Assembly: GCA_021234155.1 (NCBI GenBank)
Contig: JAJEKV010000011.1
Coordinates: forward strand, 9,897,712-9,961,711
Source of the DNA: Isoetes taiwanensis
Taxonomy: Eukaryota > Streptophyta > Lycopodiopsida > Isoetales > Isoetaceae
Reading direction: 5' to 3'
DNA: 64,000 nt
Made by a program: the position numbers and the translations under genes. The notes below the pieces were generated by a model. The model was not told the DNA's origin and searched no databases. It saw only the letters and a list, made by a program, of their open reading frames with translations. Each line of letters begins with the position of its first letter. The first letter of the stretch is position 1. Shown here one piece after another: positions 20,967 to 33,063 of the stretch.

Positions 20967-23912
20967 ATGGGTGTGATAACAGAGGCCATGCTAAAACGTC
21001 GGGCTGAACATAACGAAGGCATTCTTCATACCCTTGAGGTGCTTCATCTTTTGTCCTTGTGGTATGGCTGCTTCCTCACAACACTGAAACTTTGTTTTCA
21101 GGAGCTAGTTTTGCAGGAAGAAGGGCTCACTGAAATCAATCCTATACTTGGATCTCTATGTCCAAACTTGCAAATTGTTTATATGCCCAACAATCTTATT
21201 GCTCGAATCGGTAAAATATGATATGTTTGTAGATTTAACTACATAACTTTTTGCTACATAAAATGAATCTATGCATGCTCTTCGACCTTTTATTTTGCAG
21301 AAAATATGCATCGTCTAAAAGACCTTAGATATTTGAATCTTGCCGTAAACAACATTGAGAAGGTGTGGCCTCTTTACTTTTTGTTCATAAAGAAACAAGA
21401 GAATTCTCACAAATGCGTGATGCAGATTGAAGGGCTTAAAAAATGTGAATTCTTGGAGAAACTGGATTTGACTTTGAATTTTGTAAGTAAGAAGGAGCTC
21501 ATATCAGTCATGTCTCTGCAAGCCAATGTTCATCTTGAAATGCTGTAAGAGTCCTTCACTGATTTTCATGTGATAGTAAGCTCGGCTGATGTAAACAAAA
21601 TGCATGGAAGTTTTTATATGTTGCATTGAACTGTGGTTCTAACTGTTAAGTTGTCTTGTCAACGCTTTATAACTTTCTCGGGTGATGACTATTATGTTAT
21701 CCTTATGTTTGTACATTTTAAAAGTTTCTTGACAGGGAATCCATGCCAAGACTTCCATGGCTATCGTAAATTTGTTATTGCAACACTTCCAACGCTAAAG
21801 GTGCGAGAAAGAAAAGCATAAAAGGGAATTCTGCTTTTCCACTTCTTGAATTCCATTGTGCTGAAATATCTCAGGCTTTAAGTTTCCAAAATAGTTTGGC
21901 AAAGTGTGAAATAGATCAATTTGATAGAATATTTTAGGATCATGTCGAAAAATCAATTTGTCTGGTTCTTCCATCTGGTATTCCTTAACATTAGTACATC
22001 TGGCGAGGCAAATACAGAAGGAATATAAACAGAACTTGAGGAGGTTAAGGGCTGAAGAGAGACGAATCAGTGAAGTGTTGATAGTCATAGAGAGGGCAAC
22101 AGTCATGTTGAGCTGTGATGTTTGGCTTGACAGACAAAGACTAGTCTCTTCGTTGATATTTAATTCATTTCCTTTAAACGCTTTGCTGGTGAAATTTAAT
22201 TGGGATATCAAACGAATAGAAGGCTTGACTGCTTATAGACGTCCTTGTTTGGAGGTCCTAGCGACCAACTATTCCCTTCTAGTTGCAACTGTTGTCGGAG
22301 TCTTATCATGGCTTGTATTTCTCCAGAGTCTAGATGGGGTTGGCATCAAGCCCTCAGAGAGAATCGCTGCAGAACAAGTATGGACTACCGCCATGAAATT
22401 TCAAACACCTTCTGTTTAAAGATCGGGATTCTGACTGGTTATTTCTCTACATACTTTATTGCATATTAGGAGTCCTCTATGCTCATGGAAGAATTGACTG
22501 GTAGTGTGCAAGTTAATGCTGAACCCACTAGTGAAGAAACATGCCGGTATGCTTTACTTACAATTGGATGTCCATATTTAGAAACAATATCAATATCTTG
22601 TTCTTTAGCAATGAAAAGGGACAACTTGTGCGCGAATACTCTGTTGCAACAAGAGTGGCAGAGCATGCTGAACTGGAAGAATTGAAGTCAAAAACAGCCA
22701 GAAAGGTAGATGGTCATTGTACACATTTTTACAAGAAAGCAGGAACTTCACATGGATTAATTATCTATCTTACATGATACACTTTTTCGAAAACAGCCAC
22801 AGGATGAAAAGCCACCAAGACGACGTAAAGGCTTTGATCCGTTGCCTGCTGAAGGTCGAATCTATCAAAAAAATGAAGGCAGGTGAAATAGATGAAATTT
22901 TTTAATTTGATATTTATGTCTTTTGTTTTATACGGCTCTAATTTTTTCTCCAACATCTTTAGCTCTCTTCTTTTAGTATAGGTATATTGACACTATCTGA
23001 ATGCCCTTCCTAATGATCAATTTCTTCTATGGGCTTTCCTGGTGCTCAAAGTCTTCCATTGTCCTTGGATGGTTTTTTGAAGGAAATTTGTTTCTTCTGA
23101 AATGGGAGCTCAAAAAAATAGCAGGCAAAAGCTGTGAATGCTCGCATTTTGAAACCAACAGTCATTCTTTTTTGCTTTCGAGAGATACTTTTCTTTGAAA
23201 GCTATCTATAACCACATTCACTCAGATATAGGATATCACTTAAGAACCTAGAAATTCGCATGAGGTTCATTGATGCAATACATTTCTTACTTTTTTGTAT
23301 GGATACATGGCATTTTTTTTTTGCAGTTGGGACTTCAAGCTCTCGGAATCTGAAAATGGAGAAAGCCTTCTTTTGGATGTGCCTGTGGGAAGATTTCTGG
23401 ACACATCCTTGATTGATGTTGATGTTCATCCAACTCTTATTCGTGTCCTTATCAAAGGCAAACTATTGCAATTGCATCTTCCTGAAGAGGTAGTTCTTCT
23501 AAAATACTTTTTCTTACGTTGTTTACAAATTTCTCATGCGGTTCTACTTTTTCAGGTTAGAGTAGACAACTGCAGTGCTCAGAGGTCGACAACAACTGGT
23601 AACTTGCTTATTAGAATGCCAAAAGTAAAGGTCAAACAAGGATGTGTCTATCACAAGGGTTTTGGCAAGGAGCCTAAATCCCAAAAAGTGGTCACATATG
23701 AAGGAATGTCCTATTCCCTTGTTTCTGATTCTTTGGATATTGCCAATCATGACCTTGAGACACCAAAGGTATGTCCACAAAAGCTAGTGCATCCTCTTAA
23801 TGGTGGCGAATATCTCACGTTTCAAGTTATATAGGTGAACCCAGTTAAAAGACCTTCCATTGACCAACTGGATTTGGATTATTCGGACATGGACGTGCCA
23901 TCTTTGGAGTAG
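20967..23912 (+). CDS. DNAAF11: DNAAF11/LRRC6-type dynein axonemal assembly factor, multi-exon
   Basis: This is a cytoplasmic factor that pre-assembles axonemal dynein arms. Exons by GT-AG sites: 20967-21038, 21102-21210, 21301-21362, 21426-21544, 21725-21800, 22327-22377, 22470-22546, 22609-22705, 22803-22882, 23327-23489, 23556-23768, 23835-23912; a further in-phase exon may lie at 22018-22074. With it the length is about 417 aa. Leucine-rich repeats ([44 protein letters not shown]) lead to the LRR cap ([19 protein letters not shown]) and [17 protein letters not shown] charged linker follows, then the CS/p23-like domain ([34 protein letters not shown]). It ends DVPSLE. All phases close. Oddity: the charged exon [19 protein letters not shown] lies 5' of the LDG exon, whereas family members have it after. 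Confidence 0.9.
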
Positions 23913-24990
23913 TCGAATATGATGGAGTATATAATAATCAGCATGCTATGCCACCTTTGGAGTAGTCGAAGATGATGAGTACATAATAATCGGCATGCTA
24001 GAGAAACAAAAGAAGCGTTGCATTGCACTTTTACATGCATAGTGTTGGTGCTTACGTGCAAGAAAAGAAAATAAACAACTTTAGAAATGACACTCCGGTT
24101 TCTTGAATATACCAGCTCAATGCCAAGTAATGACACTAGTAGGACACTTGCATTTTATAGTTTAGAATTCTGTATTTACCATTTGATGACCACGACATTA
24201 TTTTTGTGGAACCCATTTTGTTACAGTCAAAATTGGCAACTCGACATTTGCAATTGCCACTTGGGCTTTCATGCTGCAGGTGCAATATGTTTAAAATATA
24301 CACGATTATACCCAAGTAAGATAGTCTTGCATCGAGTCTTGACATATCTAAGGGTCCGTTTTGATGCAAAAAACACTATCTTTTAGATATCTACAACAAC
24401 GATGTCACCATTAAATTAGTTTCATATTTCGAGGCTTCATATTTCGAGGCATTCAATCATGCACATCGATGCAATATCATCTCGGCTATAGTGTATATAT
24501 CAAACCATATATAATCATACATCCAATTTTGATTTTTTTTTTTCATAGCTAATTTTTCTGTGTTCGGCCTCAGGCGAGGCCGACACGTGTGATTATTTTG
24601 AGAATAATTTTTTCCGTCTTTTGGACCTCGACAGCTATCAATTGCTAAGCCAATTTTTTTCTTGAAGAAAGATGTCGGCGAGGGCGATGGCATTTGTCGA
24701 CTTCTGCGCCGGTTTAGCTCCTCATGTTCTAGTTGTGATTTGTTTGGCGTGAGAACCAGTACCTCTGCAAGCTAGGTGCTTTAGATATGTTTATGTCCTT
24801 CATGATCTTCGACCGCTGCTTCTCTGGAAATGGGCTTAATATGTATCATTCAGTACCAGATAATACGGTAGTTATAAAAGTATTTTATTTATTTTTTGAG
24901 TGGCAAAAGCTATGTCAGATGTGTAATATTGATAGAGGATATAACTGTTGAAGGTGTTCCTGGCAAACCTTCAACCTCAATGGCTTTGAC
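23913..24990. other. 3' flank of the DNAAF11-like gene, no gene seen
   Basis: Contains a short tandem pair near 23890-23990 (GCCATCTTTGGAGTAGTCGAA and GCCACCTTTGGAGTAGTCGAA), which duplicates the last codons and stop of the DNAAF11-like gene. The rest is AT-rich. At 24947-24975 TTGAAGGTGTTCCTGGCAAA resembles the terminal hairpin of the gypsy LTR ends at 39419-39448 and may be an LTR scar. Confidence 0.5.
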
Positions 24991-24999
24991 TCCAGGTTA

Positions 25000-27315
25000 C
25001 TTTAGGCAGCCCGTCAGGAAATGTTCTTTCTCTTGGAACGTCATCCCAGGACATTTTGGCGGAGAGTGCTCAGGAGGCCAGTGCCGCCCACAGGAAACAT
25101 CACTCCAGACCAGTGGGGGCAATACCTGCAGCAGCTCTACAACCCTGAGGGTGCACGGGCTGCATTACCCCCCCAACAGGGCCCAGTACTGGAAATCACA
25201 GAGGCGGAGGTTGCACATGGGCTGCAACATCTAGCCAATGGAAAAGCATTAGACCTTGATGGCATGCAGGCAGAGTTACTCAAGTGGGCAGGACCATCCA
25301 TTGCACCGGTACTGACTAACATGTTCAACAAAGCATTGCGGGAAGATTTCCCCCCCACAATGGACTACTAGCAGGGTTGTCCCAATCTACAAGGCAGGAG
25401 ACCCGCATTGCCCGACCAATTATAATTATCGGACCATCATGATCAGCTCAGTGTTTGCAAAGTTCCTCGCCGGGATCCTCGAGCGGCAGTTGACAGGATG
25501 GGCAGAGGCAGCAGGAGTGGGGGCACTGACACAGGCAGGATTCAGGCCGAGGCACTCAACCATAGATCATATCTTCATGCTGCGGACTTTGGTTGAGGAC
25601 AGCAGGAGCCGTCGGCAAGATCTGTATTGATGCTTCGTAGACTTTGCCAAGGCTTTTGACACTGTGCCTGGGGAAAAGCTGTGAGCGAGATTGTAGCAGC
25701 TAGACGTCCCTACCGAATTGCAGAACGCGGTGTACAGGTTATATGAGACATGCACCGGCAGGCTGCAAACAGCGGGCCAACCATTCAAGAGCAGTATCGG
25801 GGTCCGCCAGGGATGCCCTCTCTCTCCACACTATTTGGCCTGTAATCGATCAGCTGGAGAGATGGCTCGCTGATAATGGAGGCACTGGGGCTCACCTCCG
25901 ACACCAGATCATCAGGCAACTGATCTATGCTGACTGTGGATCTTCTAGCACACAATCAAGCAGACATGCAATGCCATCTCGATGCCCTAGACACATTTTG
26001 CCAGATTACTGACATGCGTGTTAACTTAACCAAAACCAAGGTGGTTTTGGTATCGTCCACAGGCCAACCAAGGCCCCCAATCCTCACTTATCGTGGCCAA
26101 AATGTTGAAGTTTCGCTTACAAATATTTGGAGGTGGAATTTTCGTCGGCCATGAACTGGGACAATTCCATCCGGCTGCGAGCCGCAGCAGTTTGGAAGGC
26201 ACTCTATGCAATGGAGAACAATAGCCACAAGGCAGAGCTGTATGATTGGGCCCACCAATCGCACCTATTCAAGGTGCTAGTAGAACCTGTGCTTTTGTAC
26301 GGGGACGAGGTCTGGGGCCTGGTAATTTCCCTCGCCACTTGGAGCAGGTGCAGAAAGCTTTCTTGGCATAGGCCCTGTGGGTGAATTCCACAGTCCCATA
26401 CCAGATACTACTGCAAGGAAACATGTTACTTGCCTCTTCAAAGGGGGGCCCTTGACAGACACATCGTCTAGTTCCAGAAGGTGGTCAGCATGGATGATAC
26501 TCGTCTCCCTAACCTCGCTTACACTGTGGCAATAGGACCTCAACGCCTAAAGGCCTGCTGGCGAGAAAAGAGAGCTCAGTGGCTGGCCAGATAGAATGTG
26601 CAGGAGCACAGGTGCATCCAAGTGCAAACAGAGGCAGATCGCCACAGCCTCAGACAGTACCTTGACACATGCTTCCTCAGTAAACTATGGGATGGCAGCA
26701 CCCTTGAACAGGTCAAGACGGCACACTATCAATGCCACATCAATCCCATGTTGAAACGAGGCCCGCAATGCTACTTGCACACTCATCTACCTATGAAAAA
26801 GCGTAGATCCATTGCCTCTATCCACATAGGTGTACACTATCTCCTGGGTGAGACAGGAAGATGGGTTGGGGAGTTGCGTCAGGAGAGGCTTTGTCAACGC
26901 TGCCAAGTTGGAGCCGTGGAAGACGAATGCCACACCCTTCGGAGCTGTCCGGCATATGATGACATTCAAATACGCTATGCTGAGCTGGTCCATCCTGGCC
27001 AGCCCCTGCATGAGATGCTAAGCACGAGCTCGGTACAGAGGTTGGGCTCATATATTCAAGAGGTCATGGATCGCCGAGATCAGCTCGGTCCTCGGGCACT
27101 TACCTGATACATATACATATTTCTGTCTATATTTGTATTTGTACAGTTTGACAGCAAACCTATTCCTGTCACGGTTTTTCCCCCAAACAAGCCTTTATGT
27201 GCGGGGAGGGGGTTTTTTAACCCGGACAGTAATACGCTTGCTGGGCCTCCTGTTTGAGTCCCATAAGCCATTGGCCTCCGTGGACGATAAAAAATTCTAT
27301 TTTATTCTATTCTAT
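25000..27315 (+). mobile_element. LINE (non-LTR retrotransposon), 5'-truncated and frameshifted
   Basis: Reverse transcriptase pieces appear in order over several plus-strand frames: EVAHGLQHLANGKALDLDG (about 25209), NYRTIMISSVFAKFLAGIL (25423), AGFRPRHSTIDHIFMLRTLV (25536), CFVDFAKAFDTVPGEKL (25629), GVRQGCPLSP (25799) and LIYAD then Cys where the second catalytic Asp is expected (25921). A C-terminal zinc motif CQRCQVGAVEDECHTLRSC (about 26900) ends the protein at 27105-27107 (TGA). The 3' untranslated region ends in an ATTCTATTTT-type short repeat tail (27292-27314), as in some LINE clades. No endonuclease domain is present. In-frame stops (for example 25369, 25628) make it inactive as read. 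Confidence 0.85.
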
Positions 27316-28009
27316 CCTGAGCACGCTCAAACAATGAGTTAACACTTCATTTCCAAAGCTAAAAAAAGGTGGCCTCAACAAAAATGATGCATTTGCAACA
27401 GACTCGAATTTTGACATGATTCCAAAAGAATCTGCAGCCAAAGGTCAGACGCAAGAAGATTTCAGAGCTTTCTCAAATTTGCAATCTTGACCAGGTCAAA
27501 ACTTGGTCAATATCCCTGGCAGCAAGCTAAATTTTGCAGATCAAAAAGTATGAGTCCTTTTCAACTTTTGACACTTAATTCTACCTCTGACAGGTTTGCA
27601 CACAAGGATTAACAGGTTTTTTTGCATAAAGAAATGCGAGATTCCTTGGAAATTTGTTGTTATAATGCAAAAACAGTGAGCAAATTTTGGTAAAATGAGT
27701 TCTAGCGACTTGTTCTTGCTTTTGACAACTTCTGACTAACAGGTCTGCAGACAAGGTATGTCCAGCTTTTTATCAGAAGTTATACTCAAATGTTCTGAAA
27801 GAACTGTTTCTTTGCTGAAAACTTAGAATAACAGTGAACAATGCTTTGCAATATGAGTTAGCACAGTCTTTTTCTAATCTCAACACTTCAAGTAGACTCA
27901 AAGAGGTCTTTTGATGCAGTAGCTTGCTGCTCTAAATAAATTTAATAAAAGTAAATAATTTTGCCTATGGTTATCAATGCATGCATTTGGCTCACTTGTT
28001 AGCCTTTAT
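27316..28009. other. intergenic, nothing recognised
   Basis: AT-rich sequence without an open frame longer than about 60 codons. Several short similar segments mention GACTAACAGGTCTGCAGACAAGG and relatives around 27590 and 27740, suggesting an old internal duplication. Confidence 0.4.
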
Positions 28010-28013
28010 GATG

Positions 28014-28335
28014 GGGTAAAAGCATGTTAGGGTGTCCCTTAAAAAGTATTATTTAGTGACTAAAAAGGTACCTAAAAAGGTAGCCAGGACTGGGTACTGG
28101 GTACCTATATAATATTTCAATATAAGGTATGTTTTAGAACTTTTTATATATATATTGGTCTCCGATAGCATTATCTTTATCTTAACTTTGAATATTACCA
28201 TGTCCTTGACTTTTATTTTGGATTTTTGTATTAGTTTTAATGAAAAGAAAAATGAGAAAGTACCCAGTTCTGAAGTACCTAGTGTATGTACTTTTGCAGG
28301 TTCCAAAAGTGGTACACCCTAACATGCTTTTACCC
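28014..28335. mobile_element. 322-bp MITE-like element with terminal inverted repeats
   Basis: The left end GGGTAAAAGCATGTTAGGGT (28014) is the exact reverse complement of the right end (ACCCTAACATGCTTTTACCC, ending 28335). The match extends a little further (GTGT/ACAC). The flanks are GATG at 28010-28013 and GATG at 28336-28339, a 4-bp candidate target duplication. The interior is AT-rich and non-coding. The ends do not clearly fit CACTA, Mariner or Harbinger rules, so the superfamily is open. Confidence 0.85.
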
Positions 28336-28339
28336 GATG

Positions 28340-28900
28340 TAACTCTAGGATGCAATGAAGAACAATACTGCTATTCCTAATCTTTGAGAGGAGAACAGAG
28401 ATATACCAATGTAATCTTCATGCTTTTCTTTTCTTTTTCAAAGTACTCACTTCACTTAATTGTTTGTGGAGGAATGACAAGGAATAACTTCACCAAGGTT
28501 CGGATTTTCATTCAATAAGACATCATTGTACAAATTCAGCAATCAAAGCCTAAGCTCACAGGTCGATCGCATAGGATCAAGTCGGTAATCAAAGTAATTT
28601 CATGGAATTTGCCTCAAAAAACATTTTTTCTGAGATAAGGAGGGTGAATTTAAGCAATTCATGAGAAATCTGGCAGTCTTCAGAGGTTTACTCGTCGAAT
28701 CTCGCACCCAAAAGCCCTCGAAAAATCTGAGACAACAATTCCCCTTTCTTTATCCCCTGTTCCTGGCCTGTTCTTGGCGAATCCGGTTCAATTTGCTTGT
28801 CTTTTTCTTCTGATCATGTTTCTTGGCATGAAATAGGTCAATCCAGGAGGTATTAGCTGTGATTAGGCTGTTGATTCGATCAAAAAATCTGGATCTTGGC
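28340..28900. other. intergenic, nothing recognised
   Basis: No open frame or repeat border is evident. The right part (from about 28550) may already belong to the degraded minus-strand LTR described next. Confidence 0.35.
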
Positions 28901-30470
28901 GTGAATCTGTTTTTAGGGTTCTTCTAGTTTTGGTTGAAATATCCAACATGCATTTTCAGAAAGGGCAGCTCGGGTATATAAGCACTAATAAAAATCAATT
29001 ATTAATTTATGCGTGCTATGCCCACGTGGAATTCGGCCCCTTGTCGCCCCACACGCCCGGGTTTATCACATGGCGGGAGGCGTGGCGGGGGGAGATTGGA
29101 TGGGATGGGGGAGTGACTAGGCCAGCCGGGGGGGCGGGGGGTAGTTTTTTGTTTTTGTTTTTTTTCAAATTTGGCACGAATCCCAAGAAGAGAAAAATAA
29201 GGGTCAATATGGGGTCTTTTTCAGAAATAAGGAGTCTTTTTTGATGCTCTACAAGATGGGAGAATCTTTTTGCAAAAAAGAGCACTTGATTTTTTGGCTA
29301 AAAAACGAAGTGAATTTTGATGATGTGGCAAGTTGGTGGAGATGATTTGGCAAATGTGTGGTGACATGGAATTATGAGGGAATGATGTGTCAAGTAAGGT
29401 GGCAAAATGAACTTTTTTCTAGTCAAAACTTTTTATGAAGTGGAGATGATGTGGATGACATGTGTATGATGACGTGGAAGAACTTGGGGCTGATGTGGTA
29501 CTATGGGATGATGTGGCACCATGGGATGATGACATGTCACCTAAGGTATCAAAATGACTTTACTTAGGTCAAAATTTTTGAAAAAATAAGTTTTGTGGTA
29601 GGTGACACGTGTATGACGATATGGATGTGCTTGGGTGATGATGTGGATGGTATTTGGCATTCTTGAGGATGATGTGAAGGATTTGACAATCAACTTGGCA
29701 CTAGTGCACATAAAAATAGATCTTTTATGCAATGACTTGGATAATTTAATCCTCCATACTTGTTTGAAGAAAAATGTGCACTTTCTCTTTCTAGCTTAGC
29801 TTTTAGAGAGAGAGGATGATCTTAGACTATGGAAGCAGCCAAATTTGGTGGGGATTTTGCTTTTTTCAAAGGTGGTAAATCTATAATGGGTGTGTGATGC
29901 ATGTATAGTGTGTTTTGACTAGAAAAAAGACTCTTTGCCAACTTGGGTTAAGGAAAATGATGATGAGGCATGAAGATATGAGTTATGAAGCATGTATAGT
30001 GTTCATGGATGGGATTGAGGTGGTAGGATCATGTAAGAAGCCTTGGGAAATAGAACTCATGCCAAAATGATTTGGAACTAGCCACATACCAAAGAATCTT
30101 GAGGGGTCTTTCAAACTTCAATCTTGAGGGGTCTTCCAAACTCCAAACTCAAATTCACTTGCTTGAATTTTATCCGCCTTGGTACACTTGCATGATATCC
30201 AATGAATGTCCTTCCCTTGGTTCTTCAACAAAGATGTCAACTTGTGATCTTCAAAGATGGGAGTCTTCAAACTTCTAGCTCTTGCACACATATATTAGTC
30301 AAATGTTAGACGAAGATGTGACAATTGTCTGCATTGCTCTTCTATACTGCCAAAATGTGACAGCATCATGCCAAACAAAGAAGGATAGGCTGGTCCCCCA
30401 ACCTCTGGTTATGCACATGAGTTCCCTAAAGTTCTTGATGGTTGCCAATGTGGAAGTACAGATGTTGCTG
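28900..30470 (-). mobile_element. degraded minus-strand gypsy LTR-like sequence
   Basis: On the minus strand the text resembles the LTRs at 36971-39448 and 45445-47910. It has the C-rich block (29040-29150, reverse complement with runs of C and GGCCTAGTCACTCCCCCATC), preceded by a series of CCACATCATC/CATCATCCC words (29290-29700) like the CACATCACC region of those LTRs (37620-37720). It lies downstream of minus-strand gypsy RT sequence (30477-30860), where a 3' LTR would be. No clean border or target duplication was found. Confidence 0.45.
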
Positions 30471-30476
30471 ATGCAT

Positions 30477-31535
30477 TCATAAGTCCAAAGGGCATCCTGT
30501 CTTGGGTTGATCCTCTTCTCTAATGCTGATCTGGTTGAATCCTGAGAAGCCATCTAGGAAAGAACACACCTCTTTACCTGCAACAACATGTAAAACTTCC
30601 CCCAAGAAAGGTAAGAGACAACAATCCTTGATAGTTGCCTTGTTTAGATCCCTATAGTCAATTAATTGTTTTGTTCTTTTTTTTTCCACAGATACTATGC
30701 AGGACAACCATTCTGGATTTACTATCTCCGATATCACACCAGCATCCTTCATTTTGTACAATTCTTCTTTGATTAGGCTAAGTAAAGATGCATTTATCCT
30801 CTTTAGTTTCTGCATGACAGGCTTCATGCCTTCTTTAATCTTGATTTCAAATTTACACACACATCTTTATCAACACCAATCAGTTCATTATAGTCCCAAG
30901 CAAATACATCTTTCCATTCATCAAAGAATTTAGCAACAGAAGACCCATCTTCTTCTCTAAACAAATCACTAACATATAGGACTCTATCTTTACCATTTTT
31001 TTGAACTTTTACTTCTTTTACTTGCTTTTCTTCACTTGTATTTATGACCCAGATTGGGTAAAAGCTGCTGTAAATCATCTTTTTCCAAGTCCTCTTTTAT
31101 TGCTCCTTCAGCTAAGTGTTCAAGTAGAACACTCCTACATAGTGCATCAGCCTCACAATTTTGCTCTCTTGGCATATGGCATAACTTCCATGACTTGAAG
31201 CTTGCTAATTCTTCCAATGCCTTATCTCTTAGTAAGATCATATTCTCATTTTTGGCCTGATATTCTCCTAAGACCTGTCTACAAACCAATTGTGAATCAC
31301 CAAAAATAGCAATGCTACTAGATGCTTGGCTTCTTGCAAACCTGAGAGCTTTATATTCAGCCATGTTAAACGTAATATTAGGGAAAATCCTACCTACTTT
31401 AGCCAATAATCTATTGGAATGATCTTTGAGAATAGCAGCAGAAGAAGCAACACTTAACCTTTTAGATACTCCTCTATCAAACCATAAAAAAGCAAAGCTT
31501 TCACCTTGAGAAATCTTGATCTCCATGGACATCAA
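30477..31535 (-). pseudogene. gypsy polyprotein fragment: RNase H then reverse transcriptase
   Basis: On the minus strand the first part (31535-31032) is a type I RNase H with all four acidic positions visible: LWFDRGVSK, NMAEYKALR, IFGDSQLV and REQNCEADAL. A linker follows (FFDEWKDVFAWDYNELIGVD). The N-terminal half of a Ty3/gypsy RT is next (VISEIVNPEWLSCIVSVEKK, LIDYRDLNKATIKDCCLLPF, SFLDGFSGFNQISIREEDQP), breaking off near 30477. RNase H precedes RT, the same order as in the complete element at 36971-47910. The fragment abuts and overlaps the 3' end of the kinase gene. Confidence 0.85.
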
Positions 31536-33063
31536 TTTGTTGATACACTTTCAATTGCCACACTTCTTCACACATCTCAATAGTAAGGACTTCTTCCATG
31601 ATTTTCCACACTTCCTCACATATCTCTTGAAACGTCGGACGAACAGCAACGATATCTTCCCGGAATCTCCTTTCTGTTAAGTTGTTCCATCATTTGCCTC
31701 TTATTTTTCCCATTAAAACGAAATCCGATAAGGAGTTTGCAGCATATTATGCCAAAACTAAAGACGTCCACCTTCCTAGAGTAGTTAGATTGATCTTCCT
31801 CATCTGTTTTCATTTCCGGAGCCATGTATGCTCGTGTTCCTTGTTGAGAATGAACACCCGTCAAAAAGCCTGCTTTAGAAACCCCAAAGTCAGCTAACTT
31901 AATAAGATAACTTCCATCATCTAGGTCCCTTTCTGATGACGAACAAGGTACCGAAATATATTTAGGCTGCTTAATACGACAAGTCTCATCTTCTCTGCCT
32001 CTTTCTTTAATCAAAATATTGCCCGGTTTCAAATCTCTATGAATTATATTTTTAGTATGCAGATACTTCACTGCTTTTGCAATTTGTAGTATAATGTCAA
32101 CTGACTGCAAAAGAGTATTTACTTTTCCGTCTTTTGCTTTTTGGTCCATAAGTGTTCCCAGATCTACACTCATCAGTTCTAATACAAGCCATCTTTCAGT
32201 TTGTTTAGACTCATACTTTTCGTGTTCATAATCGAATTATGTGCACAATGACCAAGTATTTGCACAATATGAGGGTCGTCAAAACTGTTAAGTACATTAA
32301 ATTCGGTACTGAAGCGTTCCTCATTAGACTATTTTTTTACAGCCATGGCAAACTTGCACCATCTTGCCAGCCAGGCCTCCCCATGGTTTCCATCCCCCAA
32401 TTTGTTCCTAAGGGTTAATTCCTTGATGTCAATGCAGGGCCTATCTGGGAAAGTCCCAATGTCACTTCTTAACTTTGGGATTAATGCATTGACAACATAA
32501 TCATGAGAAAAGTTTCTAAGTGGTTTAGCTTGTAATGGCCACCACGAATTACATTCGTGAGACTCTAATATTTGTATCAATACATCCTTGTCGGCTTCAT
32601 GGGCTTCTATAAGCTCACTCTTGAAGTCTCTAAGCTCAACACTCTCTAGGTGTAAAAATCTTTTTATCATGTTGTGATATCTCGTCACATCATCGATAAT
32701 CTCACAAAATGTCTTTAAACTCCCTAGGATTGTCAAAAGCAGACCTGGAAAATCCTGGGATGCGCAAACTTGAACGATTTGGATGCCGGAATTCAAAACT
32801 CTAGATAGTTGTATTCCTGCTGCAGTGTAACGCGAGTTTGTTGCCTCTGTTTTAAGAGGAGCATACCATTGCTTAGCATCCTTTGCCACTATATCCACCA
32901 CAGATTTAAGAACAAGGCATTGGTTTTTGTAAATCAACTCCTTCTTCTTCTTCTTCTTCTTCAGATGTAGTATGTTTTCTATCTTGGAAGGAAAGGCAAC
33001 TAAATCTTCAACCCATTTGTGGGATTTGATGTTTTCCTTCAAGCCTAGACCCAAAATATCCAT
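31501..33063 (-). pseudogene. MLKL-like protein kinase (helical N-domain plus kinase), frameshifted
   Basis: It begins at ATG 33063 (MDILGLGLKENIKSHKWVED). About 190 residues of predicted helix come first, containing a (GAA)n lysine run (32940-32962). The kinase domain follows: Gly loop LGDGNHGEAWLARW, AMAVKK (catalytic Lys), TEFNVLNSFDDPHIVQILGH, HRDLKPGNILI, LADFGVSKAGF, GTRAYMAPEM and KVDVFSFGIICCKLLIGF. All catalytic motifs are intact, so it reads as an active-type kinase. Breaks occur at the A7 run near 32333, near 32200 and near 31685. The corrected tail (RPTFQEICEEVWKIMEEVL) ends at a TGA at 31503-31501, inside gypsy-like sequence. The MLKL-like label rests on architecture and is tentative. 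Confidence 0.7.
32938..32962. repeat. (CTT)n / coding (GAA)n microsatellite
   Basis: About eight CTT units on the plus strand encode a run of lysines in the N-terminal region of the minus-strand kinase. Length change here would alter the linker between two helices without a frameshift. Confidence 0.85.

Noticed and set aside
25021-25371. Separate host gene
   Set aside because: The translation is the linker and first part of a LINE reverse transcriptase, continued in other frames downstream.
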